Below are positions 28,736 to 36,811 of a DNA stretch of 64,000 bases, piece after piece. Within the stretch, counting starts at the first letter, position 1, and every line of letters begins with the position of its first letter. This stretch comes from Corynebacterium jeikeium. GTDB taxonomy: Bacteria; Actinomycetota; Actinomycetes; Mycobacteriales; Mycobacteriaceae. The notes under the pieces are model-generated. The model saw nothing but the letters and a program-made list of their open reading frames with translations. It was not told where the DNA came from and did not search any database. The stretch covers positions 186,001 to 250,000 of the forward strand of contig NZ_JFCQ01000029.1 of NCBI RefSeq assembly GCF_000738265.1. Reading direction: 5' to 3'. The translations under genes were made by a program, and so were the position numbers.

Positions 28736-28741
28736 AGCGAT

Positions 28742-30835
28742 TTAAGCCTCCACCAACGGCTGTACCAGTTCCGCGCTCGGCTGGGCATTGCGGCGTTCGC
28801 GAATCCAGGTGGAGATGATGCGCAGGGCATCCTCGCGTGGCACGCCGTTTACCTGGGTGCCGTCGAGGAAGCGGAAGCTCACCGCGTTGGCTTCCACGTC
28901 ACGCCCGCCGACCAGCAGCATGAACGGCACCTTGCCGGTGGTGTGGTTGCGGATCTTCTTCTGCATGCGGTCGTCCGACGTATCGACCTCCGCGCGGATT
29001 CCCTGGGTGCGCAACTCGGCAGCGAAGTCCTCCAAGTAGTCGTTGAACTCGTCGGCGACGGGGATGCCGACGACCTGGTGCGGAGCCAGCCAGGCCGGGA
29101 AGGCACCGGCATAGTGCTCCAACAGCACGCCGAAGAATCGTTCGATGGAGCCGAACAGGGCACGGTGGATCATGATCGGACGCTTCTTCGAACCATCTGG
29201 GGCGGTGTATTCCAGGTCGAAGCGCTCCGGCAGGTTGAAGTCCAACTGCACGGTGGACATCTGCCAGGTGCGGCCGATGGCGTCGCGGGCTTGCACGGAG
29301 ATCTTCGGACCGTAGAAGGCCGCACCGGCCGGATCCGGAACGAGTTCCAGACCCGACTTGGTGGCCACGCGCTCCAGGATCTCGGTGGAGCGCTCCCAGA
29401 TCTCGTCGCTACCGACGAACTTGTTCGGATCCTTGGTGGATAGCTCTAGGTAGAAGTCATCCAGACCGTAGTCGCGCAGCAGGGAAATGATGAACTCCAG
29501 CACCGTCGTTAGCTCTTGTTCCAGCTGGTCCTCGGTGCAGTAGATGTGCGCATCGTCCTGGGTAAAGCCGCGGGCGCGGGTGAGTCCGTGGATCACGCCG
29601 GACTTCTCGTAGCGGTACACAGTGCCGAACTCGAACAGGCGCAGCGGCAGCTCGCGGTAGGAGCGCCCGCGCGAGGCGAAGATCAGGTTGTGCATCGGGC
29701 AGTTCATCGGCTTGGCGTAGTAGTCCTGCGCCGGCTTGGTCTCGTTACCCTCGTCATCGGTCTCCCCGTCCAGCTGCATGGGCGGGAACATGCCGTCTGC
29801 GTAGAAGTCCAGGTGCCCGGACTTCTGGAACAGGTCACCCTTGGTGATGTGCGGGGTGTTAACGAAGCTGTAGCCGGAGGCAATGTGACGCTTGCGGGAG
29901 TGCTCCTCCATCTCCAGGCGCACGATGCCGCCGTCCGGGTGGAACACGGGGAAGCCAGAGCCGATCTCGTCCGGGAAGCTGAACAGATCCAGCTCCTGTC
30001 CCAGTCGGCGGTGGTCACGCTTCTCCGCCTCCGCCAGCATCGTCTGGTACTCGGCCAGTGCTTCCTTGGATTCCCACGCGGTTCCGTAGATGCGCTGCAG
30101 ACCAGCCTTGGACTGGTCACCGCGCCAGTAAGCGGCGGAGGAACGGGTCAGCGCGAAGGCCGGAATGTAGCGAGTGGTGGGCACGTGCGGGCCGCGGCAG
30201 AGGTCGTACCACTCGACGTCGCCGGTGCGCGGGTTGACGTTGCTGTAGGCGGTCAGCTCGCCGGAGCCGACCTCGGTAGCCTCGTCGGAATTCGGGTCGA
30301 CGTTGCCCTTGTCGGCGATCAGTTCGGTCTTGAAAGGCTCGTCCGTGTACTCCGCACGCGCCTGCTCTACGTCGTCGTAGGCCTTGCGCTCGAACTTCTG
30401 GCCGGACTTGATGATCTTCTTCATCGCCTTTTCCAGCTTGTTCAGGTCCTCCGGGGTGAAGGGCTCTGCAACCTGGAAGTCGTAGTAGAAGCCGTTTTCG
30501 ATGGCCGGGCCGATGCCCAGCTTCGTGCCGGGGAACTCCTTCTGAACGGCCTGAGCCAGGACGTGTGCGCAGGAGTGGCGAATAACCCCGCGTCCCTCAT
30601 CGGTGTTGGCGGGCACCGCAGTCACATCGGTGTCTTGCTCTGGTGCCCAGGAAAGGTCGCGCAGCTGGCCGACGTTGTCGCCCTCAGCTTCCTTGACGCA
30701 GACGATGGCTTCCGGGCCTTTGTTCGGCAGTTCCAGCTCGCGCATTGCAGCGCCTGCGGGAGTGCCTGCCGGCACCCGGAAGGTTACGGGTGCCTGATGG
30801 GCATCGGCTGCTGGAGGGTTTGCGGGGTTACTCAC
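28742..30835 (-). CDS. thrS: Threonyl-tRNA synthetase
   Basis: Class II synthetase charging tRNA-Thr, 697 aa. N-terminal TGS domain (about 15-85), editing domain with HSCAHVLA (about 104-111) and the second zinc-like site around DLCRGPHVP, catalytic core with MNCPMHN (zinc Cys), the class II motif 2 region [21 protein letters not shown] and motif 3 around [13 protein letters not shown], and a C-terminal anticodon-binding domain (about 590-690). Start GTG at 30833-30835 with AAGGAGC about 12 nt upstream. A perfect palindrome lies in the 5' region. First gene of the PIM operon. Confidence 0.97.
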   Translation of the reverse strand: MSNPANPPAADAHQAPVTFRVPAGTPAGAAMRELELPNKGPEAIVCVKEAEGDNVGQLRDLSWAPEQDTDVTAVPANTDEGRGVIRHSCAHVLAQAVQKEFPGTKLGIGPAIENGFYYDFQVAEPFTPEDLNKLEKAMKKIIKSGQKFERKAYDDVEQARAEYTDEPFKTELIADKGNVDPNSDEATEVGSGELTAYSNVNPRTGDVEWYDLCRGPHVPTTRYIPAFALTRSSAAYWRGDQSKAGLQRIYGTAWESKEALAEYQTMLAEAEKRDHRRLGQELDLFSFPDEIGSGFPVFHPDGGIVRLEMEEHSRKRHIASGYSFVNTPHITKGDLFQKSGHLDFYADGMFPPMQLDGETDDEGNETKPAQDYYAKPMNCPMHNLIFASRGRSYRELPLRLFEFGTVYRYEKSGVIHGLTRARGFTQDDAHIYCTEDQLEQELTTVLEFIISLLRDYGLDDFYLELSTKDPNKFVGSDEIWERSTEILERVATKSGLELVPDPAGAAFYGPKISVQARDAIGRTWQMSTVQLDFNLPERFDLEYTAPDGSKKRPIMIHRALFGSIERFFGVLLEHYAGAFPAWLAPHQVVGIPVADEFNDYLEDFAAELRTQGIRAEVDTSDDRMQKKIRNHTTGKVPFMLLVGGRDVEANAVSFRFLDGTQVNGVPREDALRIISTWIRERRNAQPSAELVQPLVEA

Positions 30836-30863
30836 TTGTGGATCGCGCTCCTTCTAAAGGCTC

Positions 30864-30878
30864 ATGTGACGGTCACAT
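30864..30878 (-). promoter_or_regulatory. Perfect 15-bp palindrome upstream of thrS
   Basis: ATGTGAC-G-GTCACAT, with a third GTCAC half-site about 8 nt further upstream on the coding strand (CTGTCACC). Position -29 to -43 relative to the thrS start. The spacing does not fit the GlxR (CRP-like) consensus. It could be an operator or a short leader hairpin. Confidence 0.45.
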
Positions 30879-30909
30879 ACCTGGTGACAGTCCTCAACGC
30901 CCGTAGATT

Positions 30910-32163
30910 CTACCCCTCTAGAATCTTCTGGCCCCAGTACGCCCCGTGTTGGGTGCCGGGCAGTACCCAAAACACCGCGGAGCCGACGTGGGTAATCCAC
31001 TTATTCAGTCGATCCTTTTCCGCCAGTCGCTTCTGCAGTGGAGTGAAGGCCTTGTCGGGGTCGTTCTGGAAGCAGATGAAGATAAGGCCGCTGTTGCCCA
31101 GTGGCGTTACTTCGTTGTCCCAGTTGTAGGCGCGACGGCGTATGTGCGTGCCCTCGCCGGCGGTAATGCCAACGTGGCTGCGCTCGTCGATCAACGGCAG
31201 ACCGTCATCGCCCGTCTTGTTCAGATCCACTGGGTCGAATTCGTCGTTGCCGCCGATCGGGGCGCCCGTATCGACGTGGCGCCCGAACACGACCTCCCGC
31301 GACTTTCGATCCAGTTGCTCCCAGGCCGGCATGTCGAAAACGATCCGGCGCACGACCATAGCGCTGCCGCCCTGGTCGTCCCAGATGAACTCGTTGTATT
31401 CCTCTTCCTTGCGGGGAATGGCCGTGCCATCCTTGAATCCCAGCAGGTTGCGGGGAGTCTCACCTGTGGGTGAGTCGACGAATCCGCGCTGGGTCCACTT
31501 CGGCGTGGCGTAGTCGCGCCCGCCACGGGTCAAAACGCGAGCCGCGTGACTAACGGCCGTCAGATCGTCGCCGCAGATCTGTAGAACCACATCGGCTGCG
31601 CCGAAATCATCGTTGAGCTTGTCCCCCTTGAACTTCGGCAAGCCGTCCAGGTTCTTCTTTACCCACGACGGAGCATCGCCCAGAAGACCTACTTCCTCAA
31701 TCAGCTTCGGCCCCCACCCGACGGTAATCGTCAGGTTCTGGGGTGCGACGGTCAACTCGTGCTCCAGATCCGCCAGGGCGGTCTTGCCCTGCGTCATCGA
31801 GCGAGCGTCACCCGTCCAGATCCGCATCAAGCGTGTGAGGTTCTGCTTCAACCCACCGCTGGGCAGCCCGTCCCTCTTCAGGTCAAAAGCCACGACCAGC
31901 GCATGGGTCTGCGAGTCTTCCTGGATTCCTGCTTGGTGCGGCCCGTCGAAATCTATCTTTCTTATTGACGCCCCACTGTCCGCCCCAGCATTGCCAGTTG
32001 ACGCAGCGGAATCATCCGCCGAGCTGCATGCTGCCAGTACGGATGCGGCGCCGGTCATGCCCAGCCCGGCGAAGAAACCTCGGCGGGTGAGCTTATGCCC
32101 GCTGGCGGGTTCGGGCGTGGGGGCGTCAGAAAGCGAAGAACGGGTATCTACAGGATCAGACAT
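30910..32163 (-). CDS. Tat-exported DyP-type haem peroxidase (EfeB-like)
   Basis: Dye-decolourising peroxidase/deferrochelatase family, 417 aa, exported folded by Tat. The signal has KLTRRGFFAGLG (twin Arg) and continues into ASVLAACSSA, which also looks like a lipobox, so it may be lipid-anchored. The DyP motif GxxDG is GFKDGTAIP (about residue 245), the proximal haem His is in ERSHVGITAGEG, and the conserved Arg cluster is HIRRRAYNWD. Last gene of the CopC-lipoprotein-PCuAC cluster, six bases after the PCuAC gene. In frame near residue 75 it contains a copy of the recurring TTATTGACGCC motif (SGASIRK). Confidence 0.9.
   Translation of the reverse strand: MSDPVDTRSSLSDAPTPEPASGHKLTRRGFFAGLGMTGAASVLAACSSADDSAASTGNAGADSGASIRKIDFDGPHQAGIQEDSQTHALVVAFDLKRDGLPSGGLKQNLTRLMRIWTGDARSMTQGKTALADLEHELTVAPQNLTITVGWGPKLIEEVGLLGDAPSWVKKNLDGLPKFKGDKLNDDFGAADVVLQICGDDLTAVSHAARVLTRGGRDYATPKWTQRGFVDSPTGETPRNLLGFKDGTAIPRKEEEYNEFIWDDQGGSAMVVRRIVFDMPAWEQLDRKSREVVFGRHVDTGAPIGGNDEFDPVDLNKTGDDGLPLIDERSHVGITAGEGTHIRRRAYNWDNEVTPLGNSGLIFICFQNDPDKAFTPLQKRLAEKDRLNKWITHVGSAVFWVLPGTQHGAYWGQKILEG
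31962..31972 (+). repeat. Recurring motif TTATTGACGCC (copy C, inside DyP gene)
   Basis: Same 11-mer as the two intergenic copies but within the linker after the signal peptide of the DyP peroxidase. On the coding strand it reads GGGGCGTCAATAAGAAAG and encodes G-A-S-I-R-K. Confidence 0.55.
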
Positions 32164-32168
32164 GGCGA

Positions 32169-32828
32169 TTAGTGGTGCTCGTGGCCCTCGTGGCTCATGT
32201 GATCATGACCCTCGTGCCCCTTGTCGCCCTGGCCTTCGCCATAGTGCTCGTGGGTCGACTGCTGGACGCGCACCGGGATGTTCTTCATCTCGTATTCCTT
32301 GCCGTCCTCGTCCACGAGGGTCAGGGTCAGGGCATCACCGGCGGAGAGCTCCTTCTTGACCTCCATGATCATGATGTGATCGCCGCCGGGCTCCAGAGCC
32401 TTGTCCTTGCCCGCAGGAATCTTCATGTCGGAGACCTGCTTCATCACACCGGCATTGTCAACCGTGTGCAGCTGGTAATCAGCACCATCGATGTCGCCCT
32501 TGACCTCGGTGATGGTGATGTCCTTGTCAGTGGTGTTGTGCAGAGTACCGAAGACGGCAGTCATCATCTTGTCTGCGCCCTTGGCCGTCACATAAGCGTC
32601 CTTGAACTGCAGCTCCTCGCTGCCAATCGCTGCAGACTCTCCACCCTGCTCGGCGGATTCAGCGGCCGAGGACTCGGTTGCCGAAGCGCTCTGGGAGCTA
32701 GTGGAATCCTTCTTCTCATCCCCGCTATCAGAACATGCGGAAAGAACCAGCGCACCGCTGAGGGCAATCGCGGCCACCGAAGCGGCACGCAAGCTCTTCT
32801 TGGAAGCATTCAGGGAGGTCAGGGACAT
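32169..32828 (-). CDS. Copper chaperone PCuAC lipoprotein with His-rich tail
   Basis: Exported periplasmic-type copper chaperone, 219 aa. The signal peptide ends in a lipobox (LVLSACSDS; lipidated Cys about residue 32). The PCuAC domain (about 75-185) shows the Cu(I) ligands expected of the H/M-x10-M-x21-H-x-M pattern: MTAVFGTLHN, LHTVDNAGVMKQV and PGGDHIMIM. The C terminus is a His-rich tail (HEHYGEGQGDKGHEGHDHM, ending HEGHEHH), a likely extra Cu(II)/Zn site. Start ATG at 32826-32828 with GAAAGG upstream. Between the small lipoprotein and DyP genes. Confidence 0.9.
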   Translation of the reverse strand: MSLTSLNASKKSLRAASVAAIALSGALVLSACSDSGDEKKDSTSSQSASATESSAAESAEQGGESAAIGSEELQFKDAYVTAKGADKMMTAVFGTLHNTTDKDITITEVKGDIDGADYQLHTVDNAGVMKQVSDMKIPAGKDKALEPGGDHIMIMEVKKELSAGDALTLTLVDEDGKEYEMKNIPVRVQQSTHEHYGEGQGDKGHEGHDHMSHEGHEHH

Positions 32829-32920
32829 AACGAACCTTTCGTTTAAAAGGCGTTCAGGCCCACCACCATCGTTGTGCCCGGGAATATCCCCGGCACGCAC
32901 GCAACTATAAGTCTCGTGCG

Positions 32921-33232
32921 TTAGTTGGCGGAACCAGACGCGGAAGCTGCGCCGGAGGCGGTTGCCTCGGCGTTGTTCCCGGCCGTACCGTCCATCTCAG
33001 TCATCTCGGACTCTGCAGTCGCGGATTCAGACTCAGCCTCAGACTCGGTCTTAGACTCAGCGGAATCCGTAGCTGCCTCCTCAGTGGACTGGATGCTCGG
33101 GGTAGCCGGGCCGGTGGTGGCAGTGTCCTCGCGCTTGTCACCGTCGTTCTCATGCGGAGGGGTGCAGGCGGACAACGCGAGAGCGGTGGAAAGAGCCAGT
33201 GCAGCGGCGGTTGCAGAGCGGAACTTCTTCAC
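32921..33232 (-). CDS. Small Ser/Glu/Ala-rich lipoprotein
   Basis: Unrecognised short lipoprotein, 103 aa. The signal peptide (about 1-22) ends LALSACTPP, a clear lipobox. The mature part is low-complexity: runs of Thr, Ala, Ser and Glu (TESEAESESATAESEMTEM) with no predicted folded domain, ending in ASGAASASGSAN. The GTG start has AGGAGA upstream, so it is translated well. It sits between copC and PCuAC, suggesting a role in the exported copper cluster, perhaps as a spacer, tether or fragment; no function is claimed. Confidence 0.7.
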   Translation of the reverse strand: MKKFRSATAAALALSTALALSACTPPHENDGDKREDTATTGPATPSIQSTEEAATDSAESKTESEAESESATAESEMTEMDGTAGNNAEATASGAASASGSAN

Positions 33233-33280
33233 GGGAATTCTCCTGATCAGGTAAACGTCAACAAATCACGCGCGAAGAAC

Positions 33281-33862
33281 CTAGTTGTTCTTCACATCGC
33301 GAAAGCGGGCAATGGCGAGCGCCAGTGCACCTACAATTACGACGATACCGCCCAAAGGCAATAACCAAGAAGGAACACTCGGGGATTGCTCCCCCGCTTC
33401 CCCCTCTTCACTCTTTTTCTCCTCTCCACTATCGCCAGCGCCGTTAACCGTTCCGCCCTCAGCTTCGAGAGTGAACTTGACGCTACCGCGAGTGGAGTGA
33501 CCATCGGAGCTAGTGATCTGGTAGCCGATAACGTACTCGCCGTTGTCCTTCTTCGACTGGACATCCTCGGGCACGTCGATGCTCAACTGCCGACCATCTG
33601 CCTTCGGCTCCCCGCGGAACAGAACATCGCCGTTGTGGGACAACGCGATGTTGTTGAAACCATCCTGCGGCGCGCCGGAGAAATCCAGCACGATCTTGCC
33701 TGGCAAATGGTCAACCGTGGAGTTGGCAGAAGGGTTCGAATTCAGCACCACGTCGTGAGCCTCCGCAGGAGCACTGACCCCCACCGAGACGGCAGCGACC
33801 ATTCCACACGCGGCAAGGCCGCGAGCGAGGGGGCGTCCAAAAGAAGAAAAACGGCGAGGCAT
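33281..33862 (-). CDS. CopC-domain copper-binding protein, membrane-anchored
   Basis: Exported copper-resistance-type protein, 193 aa. Signal peptide about 1-35 cleaved at PAEA-HDV, leaving an N-terminal His as the first Cu ligand of the classical CopC site; SSDGHSTRG (about residue 122) supplies a second conserved Asp/His. Ig-like CopC domain about 36-135, then a Glu/Ser linker and a C-terminal transmembrane helix (about 165-185) with a short basic tail. Start ATG at 33860-33862 with AGAAAGG upstream. First gene of a four-gene minus-strand cluster. Confidence 0.9.
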   Translation of the reverse strand: MPRRFSSFGRPLARGLAACGMVAAVSVGVSAPAEAHDVVLNSNPSANSTVDHLPGKIVLDFSGAPQDGFNNIALSHNGDVLFRGEPKADGRQLSIDVPEDVQSKKDNGEYVIGYQITSSDGHSTRGSVKFTLEAEGGTVNGAGDSGEEKKSEEGEAGEQSPSVPSWLLPLGGIVVIVGALALAIARFRDVKNN

Positions 33863-34023
33863 GAAAACGGTGAACCTTTCTGTCACAGACACTGCTAACA
33901 CCATAGCGCCGAAAACGATGGATGAAATCCTGCGAACACTTTCGACACTGCATGAGTAGTCGGGCGCGGGCTGACAATAGTTCCCACCCCAGATCCCCCA
34001 CCCCCTAGAGGGGGAAAAGAAAA

Positions 34024-34050
34024 ACCGCCCGGCGCCTACGCGCCGAGCGG
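34024..34050 (-). terminator. Terminator after tRNA-Val(CAC)
   Basis: GC-rich stem of ten base pairs with one mismatch (CCGCTCGGCG/CGCCGGGCGG on the minus strand), loop of about six, then TTTTTCTTTT. It lies eight bases after the tRNA 3' end. Confidence 0.8.
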
Positions 34051-34057
34051 ATGTTGG

Positions 34058-34129
34058 TGGTTCCAACTGGGTTCGAACCAGCGACCTTTCCGGTGTGAGC
34101 GGAACGCTCTTCCACTGAGCTATGGAACC
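34058..34129 (-). tRNA. tRNA-Val(CAC)
   Basis: A 72-nt cloverleaf with a perfect acceptor stem (GGTTCCA with TGGAACC), D stem GCTC/GAGC, anticodon stem TTCCG/CGGAA with loop CTCACAC (anticodon CAC, valine) and TTCGAAC T loop. CCA is not encoded. Confidence 0.95.
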
Positions 34130-34378
34130 TTAGTGATCCTTTGCGACCACTGGGGAAGAAAGTTACCACTAGGAACTCAGCAGAACCAAACCCCCTTGAA
34201 GTCAGCGGTGCCGAAAATCCCAACGATGTAGTTCTATGGCTGCACCCCCGGCGTTATCTCCGACAACGAAGCGCTGTTTAACCTGGGGATTTGTGATCTG
34301 GCAGATAAACACGCTAGTGTTTGTTTTCGCAACAACGATCGATTGCACATTCAGTAGCACCGATCAATGTTTGCGAGT
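34130..34378. other. Divergent tRNA intergenic region
   Basis: About 250 bp between tRNA-Val(CAC) and the first tRNA-Gly. It holds the promoters for both directions (an AT-rich stretch TGGCAGATAAACACGCTAG and TTGCACATTCAG are candidates), but no element could be assigned with confidence. No coding gene seen. Confidence 0.5.
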
Positions 34379-34451
34379 GCGGATGTAGCGCAGTTGGTAG
34401 CGCATCACCTTGCCAAGGTGAGGGTCGCGAGTTCGAGTCTCGTCATCCGCT
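34379..34451 (+). tRNA. tRNA-Gly(GCC), copy 1
   Basis: A 73-nt cloverleaf: acceptor GCGGATG/CATCCGC perfect, anticodon stem TCACC/GGTGA with loop TTGCCAA (anticodon GCC), T stem GCGAG/CTCGT, discriminator T, CCA encoded at 34452-34454. First of three identical copies. Confidence 0.96.
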
Positions 34452-34503
34452 CCACGCTCAAGCCTAATAGGTTCCCTAATAGGACTTGGGTCGTTGATTT
34501 CCT

Positions 34504-34575
34504 GCGCGTTTAGCTCAGCGGGAGAGCGCTTCCCTGACACGGAAGAGGTCACTGGTTCGATCCCAGTATCGCGCA
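34504..34575 (+). tRNA. tRNA-Val(GAC), copy 1
   Basis: A 72-nt tRNA: anticodon stem CTTCC/GGAAG, loop CTGACAC (anticodon GAC), T arm ACTGG TTCGATC CCAGT. The acceptor stem GCGCGTT/ATCGCGC has a U-U mismatch at position 6-67 (an A at 6 would pair). CCA not encoded. Confidence 0.93.
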
Positions 34576-34598
34576 CAGGATCCCCCGAGGATCCGAAT

Positions 34599-34671
34599 GC
34601 GGATGTAGCGCAGTTGGTAGCGCATCACCTTGCCAAGGTGAGGGTCGCGAGTTCGAGTCTCGTCATCCGCT
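34599..34671 (+). tRNA. tRNA-Gly(GCC), copy 2
   Basis: Identical to copy 1; CCA encoded at 34672-34674. Confidence 0.96.
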
Positions 34672-34717
34672 CCACGGTTCACTAAAGTGGACCACGAGCA
34701 AGCACTTCACTTGCCGC

Positions 34718-34789
34718 GGTGGAATGGCTGAGTGGCTTAGGCAACGGTCTGCAAAACCGTGTACACGGGTTCGATTCCCGTTTCCACCT
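34718..34789 (+). tRNA. tRNA-Cys(GCA)
   Basis: A 72-nt tRNA with perfect acceptor stem GGTGGAA/TTCCACC, anticodon stem ACGGT/ACCGT, loop CTGCAAA (anticodon GCA), T arm ACGGG TTCGATT CCCGT, discriminator T, CCA encoded at 34790-34792. It lies between the two Val-Gly cassettes. Confidence 0.95.
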
Positions 34790-34820
34790 CCACATTCTTA
34801 AACACAAAGTGAACTATTAG

Positions 34821-34892
34821 GCGCGTTTAGCTCAGCGGGAGAGCGCTTCCCTGACACGGAAGAGGTCACTGGTTCGATCCCAGTATCGCGCA
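34821..34892 (+). tRNA. tRNA-Val(GAC), copy 2
   Basis: Identical to copy 1, including the U-U acceptor mismatch. Confidence 0.93.
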
Positions 34893-34915
34893 CAGGATCC
34901 CCCGAGGATCCGAAT

Positions 34916-34988
34916 GCGGATGTAGCGCAGTTGGTAGCGCATCACCTTGCCAAGGTGAGGGTCGCGAGTTCGAGTCTCGTCATCCGCT
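34916..34988 (+). tRNA. tRNA-Gly(GCC), copy 3
   Basis: Identical to copies 1 and 2; CCA encoded at 34989-34991. Confidence 0.96.
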
Positions 34989-35000
34989 CCAAAAAAATTT

Positions 35001-35028
35001 GAGGGAGGCCCCGCGCCTCCCTCTTTTT
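35001..35028 (+). terminator. Rho-independent terminator after the tRNA array
   Basis: GAGGGAGGC/GCCTCCCTC, a perfect 9-bp stem with loop CCCGC, followed by TTTTT; ten bases after the last CCA. Confidence 0.92.
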
Positions 35029-35091
35029 GCTTTCTAACCAGCGGCGTGGCACCGGGGCGCAGGGAACTTCTGGGGCTAAAATCATTCCGCG

Positions 35092-36345
35092 ATGAATGCC
35101 GACAAATCTACTTCTCCCCGTGTAGACACCTCCCGGTTGCTCTGCGTGGTCTTCTGGCCGCTAGCCCTGATGACTTTTATCCACCGTGCGTTCCTGCACC
35201 CCTGGAACGCACGGCTGACCGATGACTTCGGGACGGTCATTAACGCCCTGTACAAATTCCGCGCGCACGAGGCGATCTACGACCAGGACTATTCGTCCAC
35301 CGACCCCCACTACTTGTACTCCCCCGGCGCCACGCTGCTGCTGAGCCCCCTGTCGCTGGTTGGCAACATCGATGCCGCCCGCGCGATTTACGTGGTCGGC
35401 AACGCCATCGCCGCCGTACTCGCGGTGATGGTGCTGACGAAGTTGTTCGGCTTCCGTCTAACTTCCTGGGTTGTGCCCGTCGGCATCTTCTTCCTCTTTA
35501 GCTCCGAATCGATCGCGAACACTCTGGGCTTCGGCAATATCAACGGCGTGCTGCTGCTGGCCGAGTCGCTGTTCCTCTGGCTGCTCATTAACAACCGGAG
35601 CCTGCTGGCGGGGCTCGTGATCGGCCTGGCCATCACGGTCAAGCCCCAGTTCCTCCCCCTGCTGTTTATTCCACTGATGCGCCGTCAGCTTTCCACCATT
35701 GGCGTTGCAGTGGCGATTCCGGTTGGGCTGAACGCCATCGCCTTCCCGCTGACCGCCAACGCCAACGATTACTTCGACAAGCTGCTGCCTTACCTCGGCG
35801 GCGTTCGCGACTTCGCCAATTCCTCCATTCCTGGGGTCGGCGTGTACTTCGGTTTCCCGGATTGGACGATCTGGCTGTGGCGGATCTTGGCGGCTCTGGG
35901 CGTGATCGTGGCCCTCGCGATGCTGTTGCGCTTCCGCGACCGCGACCCCGTCATGTGGTCTGCAACCACGGCCGGTGTGTTGTTGACGGGCGTGTTCCTG
36001 ATCAGCAGCCTGGGGCAGATGTACTACTCGATGCTGCTGTTGCCGATGATCTTCACGGTACTGCGGTCCCGTTCCGTCATGCACAACCCGGTGGCGTGGT
36101 TGGGCGTGTACCTGTTTTTCAGTTTTGACGAGTGGTTTTCCGACCGGTGGGTCAACTATGGCCGTATCGCGGAATATACTCGCGGCACAATCGGTTGGTC
36201 ATTGTTGATAGTGTCTGCCGCGGTGGTTTCGGTGTTGTGGTTCCTTAGGGATCGACGCCACAGCGTCCACCCCCTCGGCGATCTGCACACGAATGGCCTG
36301 TTCTACCGGGCACCAGCCGAATCGGTAAGTGAGAGGAAAGACTAA
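35092..36345 (+). CDS. aftC: Membrane glycosyltransferase of GT87/DUF2029 family, likely arabinofuranosyltransferase AftC
   Basis: Polytopic membrane glycosyltransferase, 417 aa with about ten helices. The early extracytoplasmic loop carries LTDDFGTV (acidic pair expected in GT-C active sites), and HYLYSPGATLLLSPL is the family-typical Y-x-Y-S/P-P segment. M. tuberculosis AftC (Rv2673), which makes alpha-1,3 branches in arabinan using decaprenyl-phosphoarabinose, lies directly before msrB (Rv2674), exactly as here; that synteny is the main reason for the name. A mannosyltransferase of the same family is the alternative. ATG start; TAAAAT lies nine bases upstream, suggesting a very short leader. 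The TAA overlaps the msrB ATG. Confidence 0.75.
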   Translation: MNADKSTSPRVDTSRLLCVVFWPLALMTFIHRAFLHPWNARLTDDFGTVINALYKFRAHEAIYDQDYSSTDPHYLYSPGATLLLSPLSLVGNIDAARAIYVVGNAIAAVLAVMVLTKLFGFRLTSWVVPVGIFFLFSSESIANTLGFGNINGVLLLAESLFLWLLINNRSLLAGLVIGLAITVKPQFLPLLFIPLMRRQLSTIGVAVAIPVGLNAIAFPLTANANDYFDKLLPYLGGVRDFANSSIPGVGVYFGFPDWTIWLWRILAALGVIVALAMLLRFRDRDPVMWSATTAGVLLTGVFLISSLGQMYYSMLLLPMIFTVLRSRSVMHNPVAWLGVYLFFSFDEWFSDRWVNYGRIAEYTRGTIGWSLLIVSAAVVSVLWFLRDRRHSVHPLGDLHTNGLFYRAPAESVSERKD

Positions 36346-36770
36346 TGGTAGAGCTGAACCCTTCCGTCGACTACCGCAAGCTCTCCGAGGAGCAGTGGCG
36401 CGAACGGTTGACCCCTGAGGAGTTCACCGTGCTGCGCCAGGCGGGTACCGAAGCCCCGTTTAAGGGCGAGTACACCGATACCGAAACCGAGGGCGTGTAC
36501 GCCTGCAAGGGCTGCGGCGCAGAGCTGTTCCGTTCCAGCGAAAAGTTCCACTCGCACTGTGGGTGGCCGAGTTTCTTTGATCCGAAGGATTCCGACGCGG
36601 TGATTACCCGCGTGGATAACTCGCTGGGTATGCGCCGGATCGAGGTGCTTTGTGCACGCTGCGAAAGCCACCTTGGCCATGTTTTTGAGGGTGAGGGCTA
36701 CCCCACCCCCACGGATCAGCGCTATTGCATCAACAGCATTGCGCTGACTCTCAAGCCCACCGAGGGCTAA
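36345..36770 (+). CDS. msrB: Peptide-methionine (R)-S-oxide reductase
   Basis: Repairs methionine-R-sulfoxide in oxidised proteins, 141 aa, a normal cytosolic MsrB. Structural zinc Cys pairs are in YACKGCGAELF and LCARCESHLGHVF; HSHCGWPSFF is the conserved substrate-side segment; the catalytic Cys is in QRYCINSIAL near the C terminus. GAGAGGAAAG precedes the ATG, which overlaps the upstream stop (TAATG), so translation is coupled. A bidirectional terminator follows. Confidence 0.95.
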   Translation: MVELNPSVDYRKLSEEQWRERLTPEEFTVLRQAGTEAPFKGEYTDTETEGVYACKGCGAELFRSSEKFHSHCGWPSFFDPKDSDAVITRVDNSLGMRRIEVLCARCESHLGHVFEGEGYPTPTDQRYCINSIALTLKPTEG

Positions 36771-36786
36771 AAGAGCCAAAGAAAAA

Positions 36787-36809
36787 GGCGCCCAGTGGGC
36801 GCCTTTTTT
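36787..36809. terminator. Bidirectional terminator between msrB and hemQ
   Basis: GGCGCCCAGTGGGCGCC hairpin flanked by A5 on the left and T6 on the right, so it can serve both the convergent msrB and hemQ transcripts. Confidence 0.92.
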
Positions 36810-36811
36810 AG

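Larger units (their letters stand above)
34504..34674 (+). repeat. Duplicated Val-Gly tRNA cassette, copy 1
   Basis: 171 bp comprising tRNA-Val(GAC), a 23-bp spacer with GGATCC-cccga-GGATCC, and tRNA-Gly(GCC) with its CCA. Identical by eye to 34821-34991, including the spacer. Confidence 0.9.
34821..34991 (+). repeat. Duplicated Val-Gly tRNA cassette, copy 2
   Basis: Second copy of the 171-bp unit at 34504-34674; the flanking sequences on both sides differ, marking the duplication limits at the tRNA ends. Confidence 0.9.

Noticed and set aside
30864..30878. GlxR (CRP-like) site upstream of thrS
   Set aside because: The half-sites TGTG and CACA are five bases apart instead of eight, so the consensus spacing is not met.
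30836..30909. T-box riboswitch for thrS
   Set aside because: The gap is only 74 bp, with no specifier loop, no T-box sequence and no antiterminator.
34379..34991. tRNA array as an integration (att) site with a mobile element
   Set aside because: The repeats are whole tRNA cassettes; no integrase, phage gene or composition shift lies nearby.
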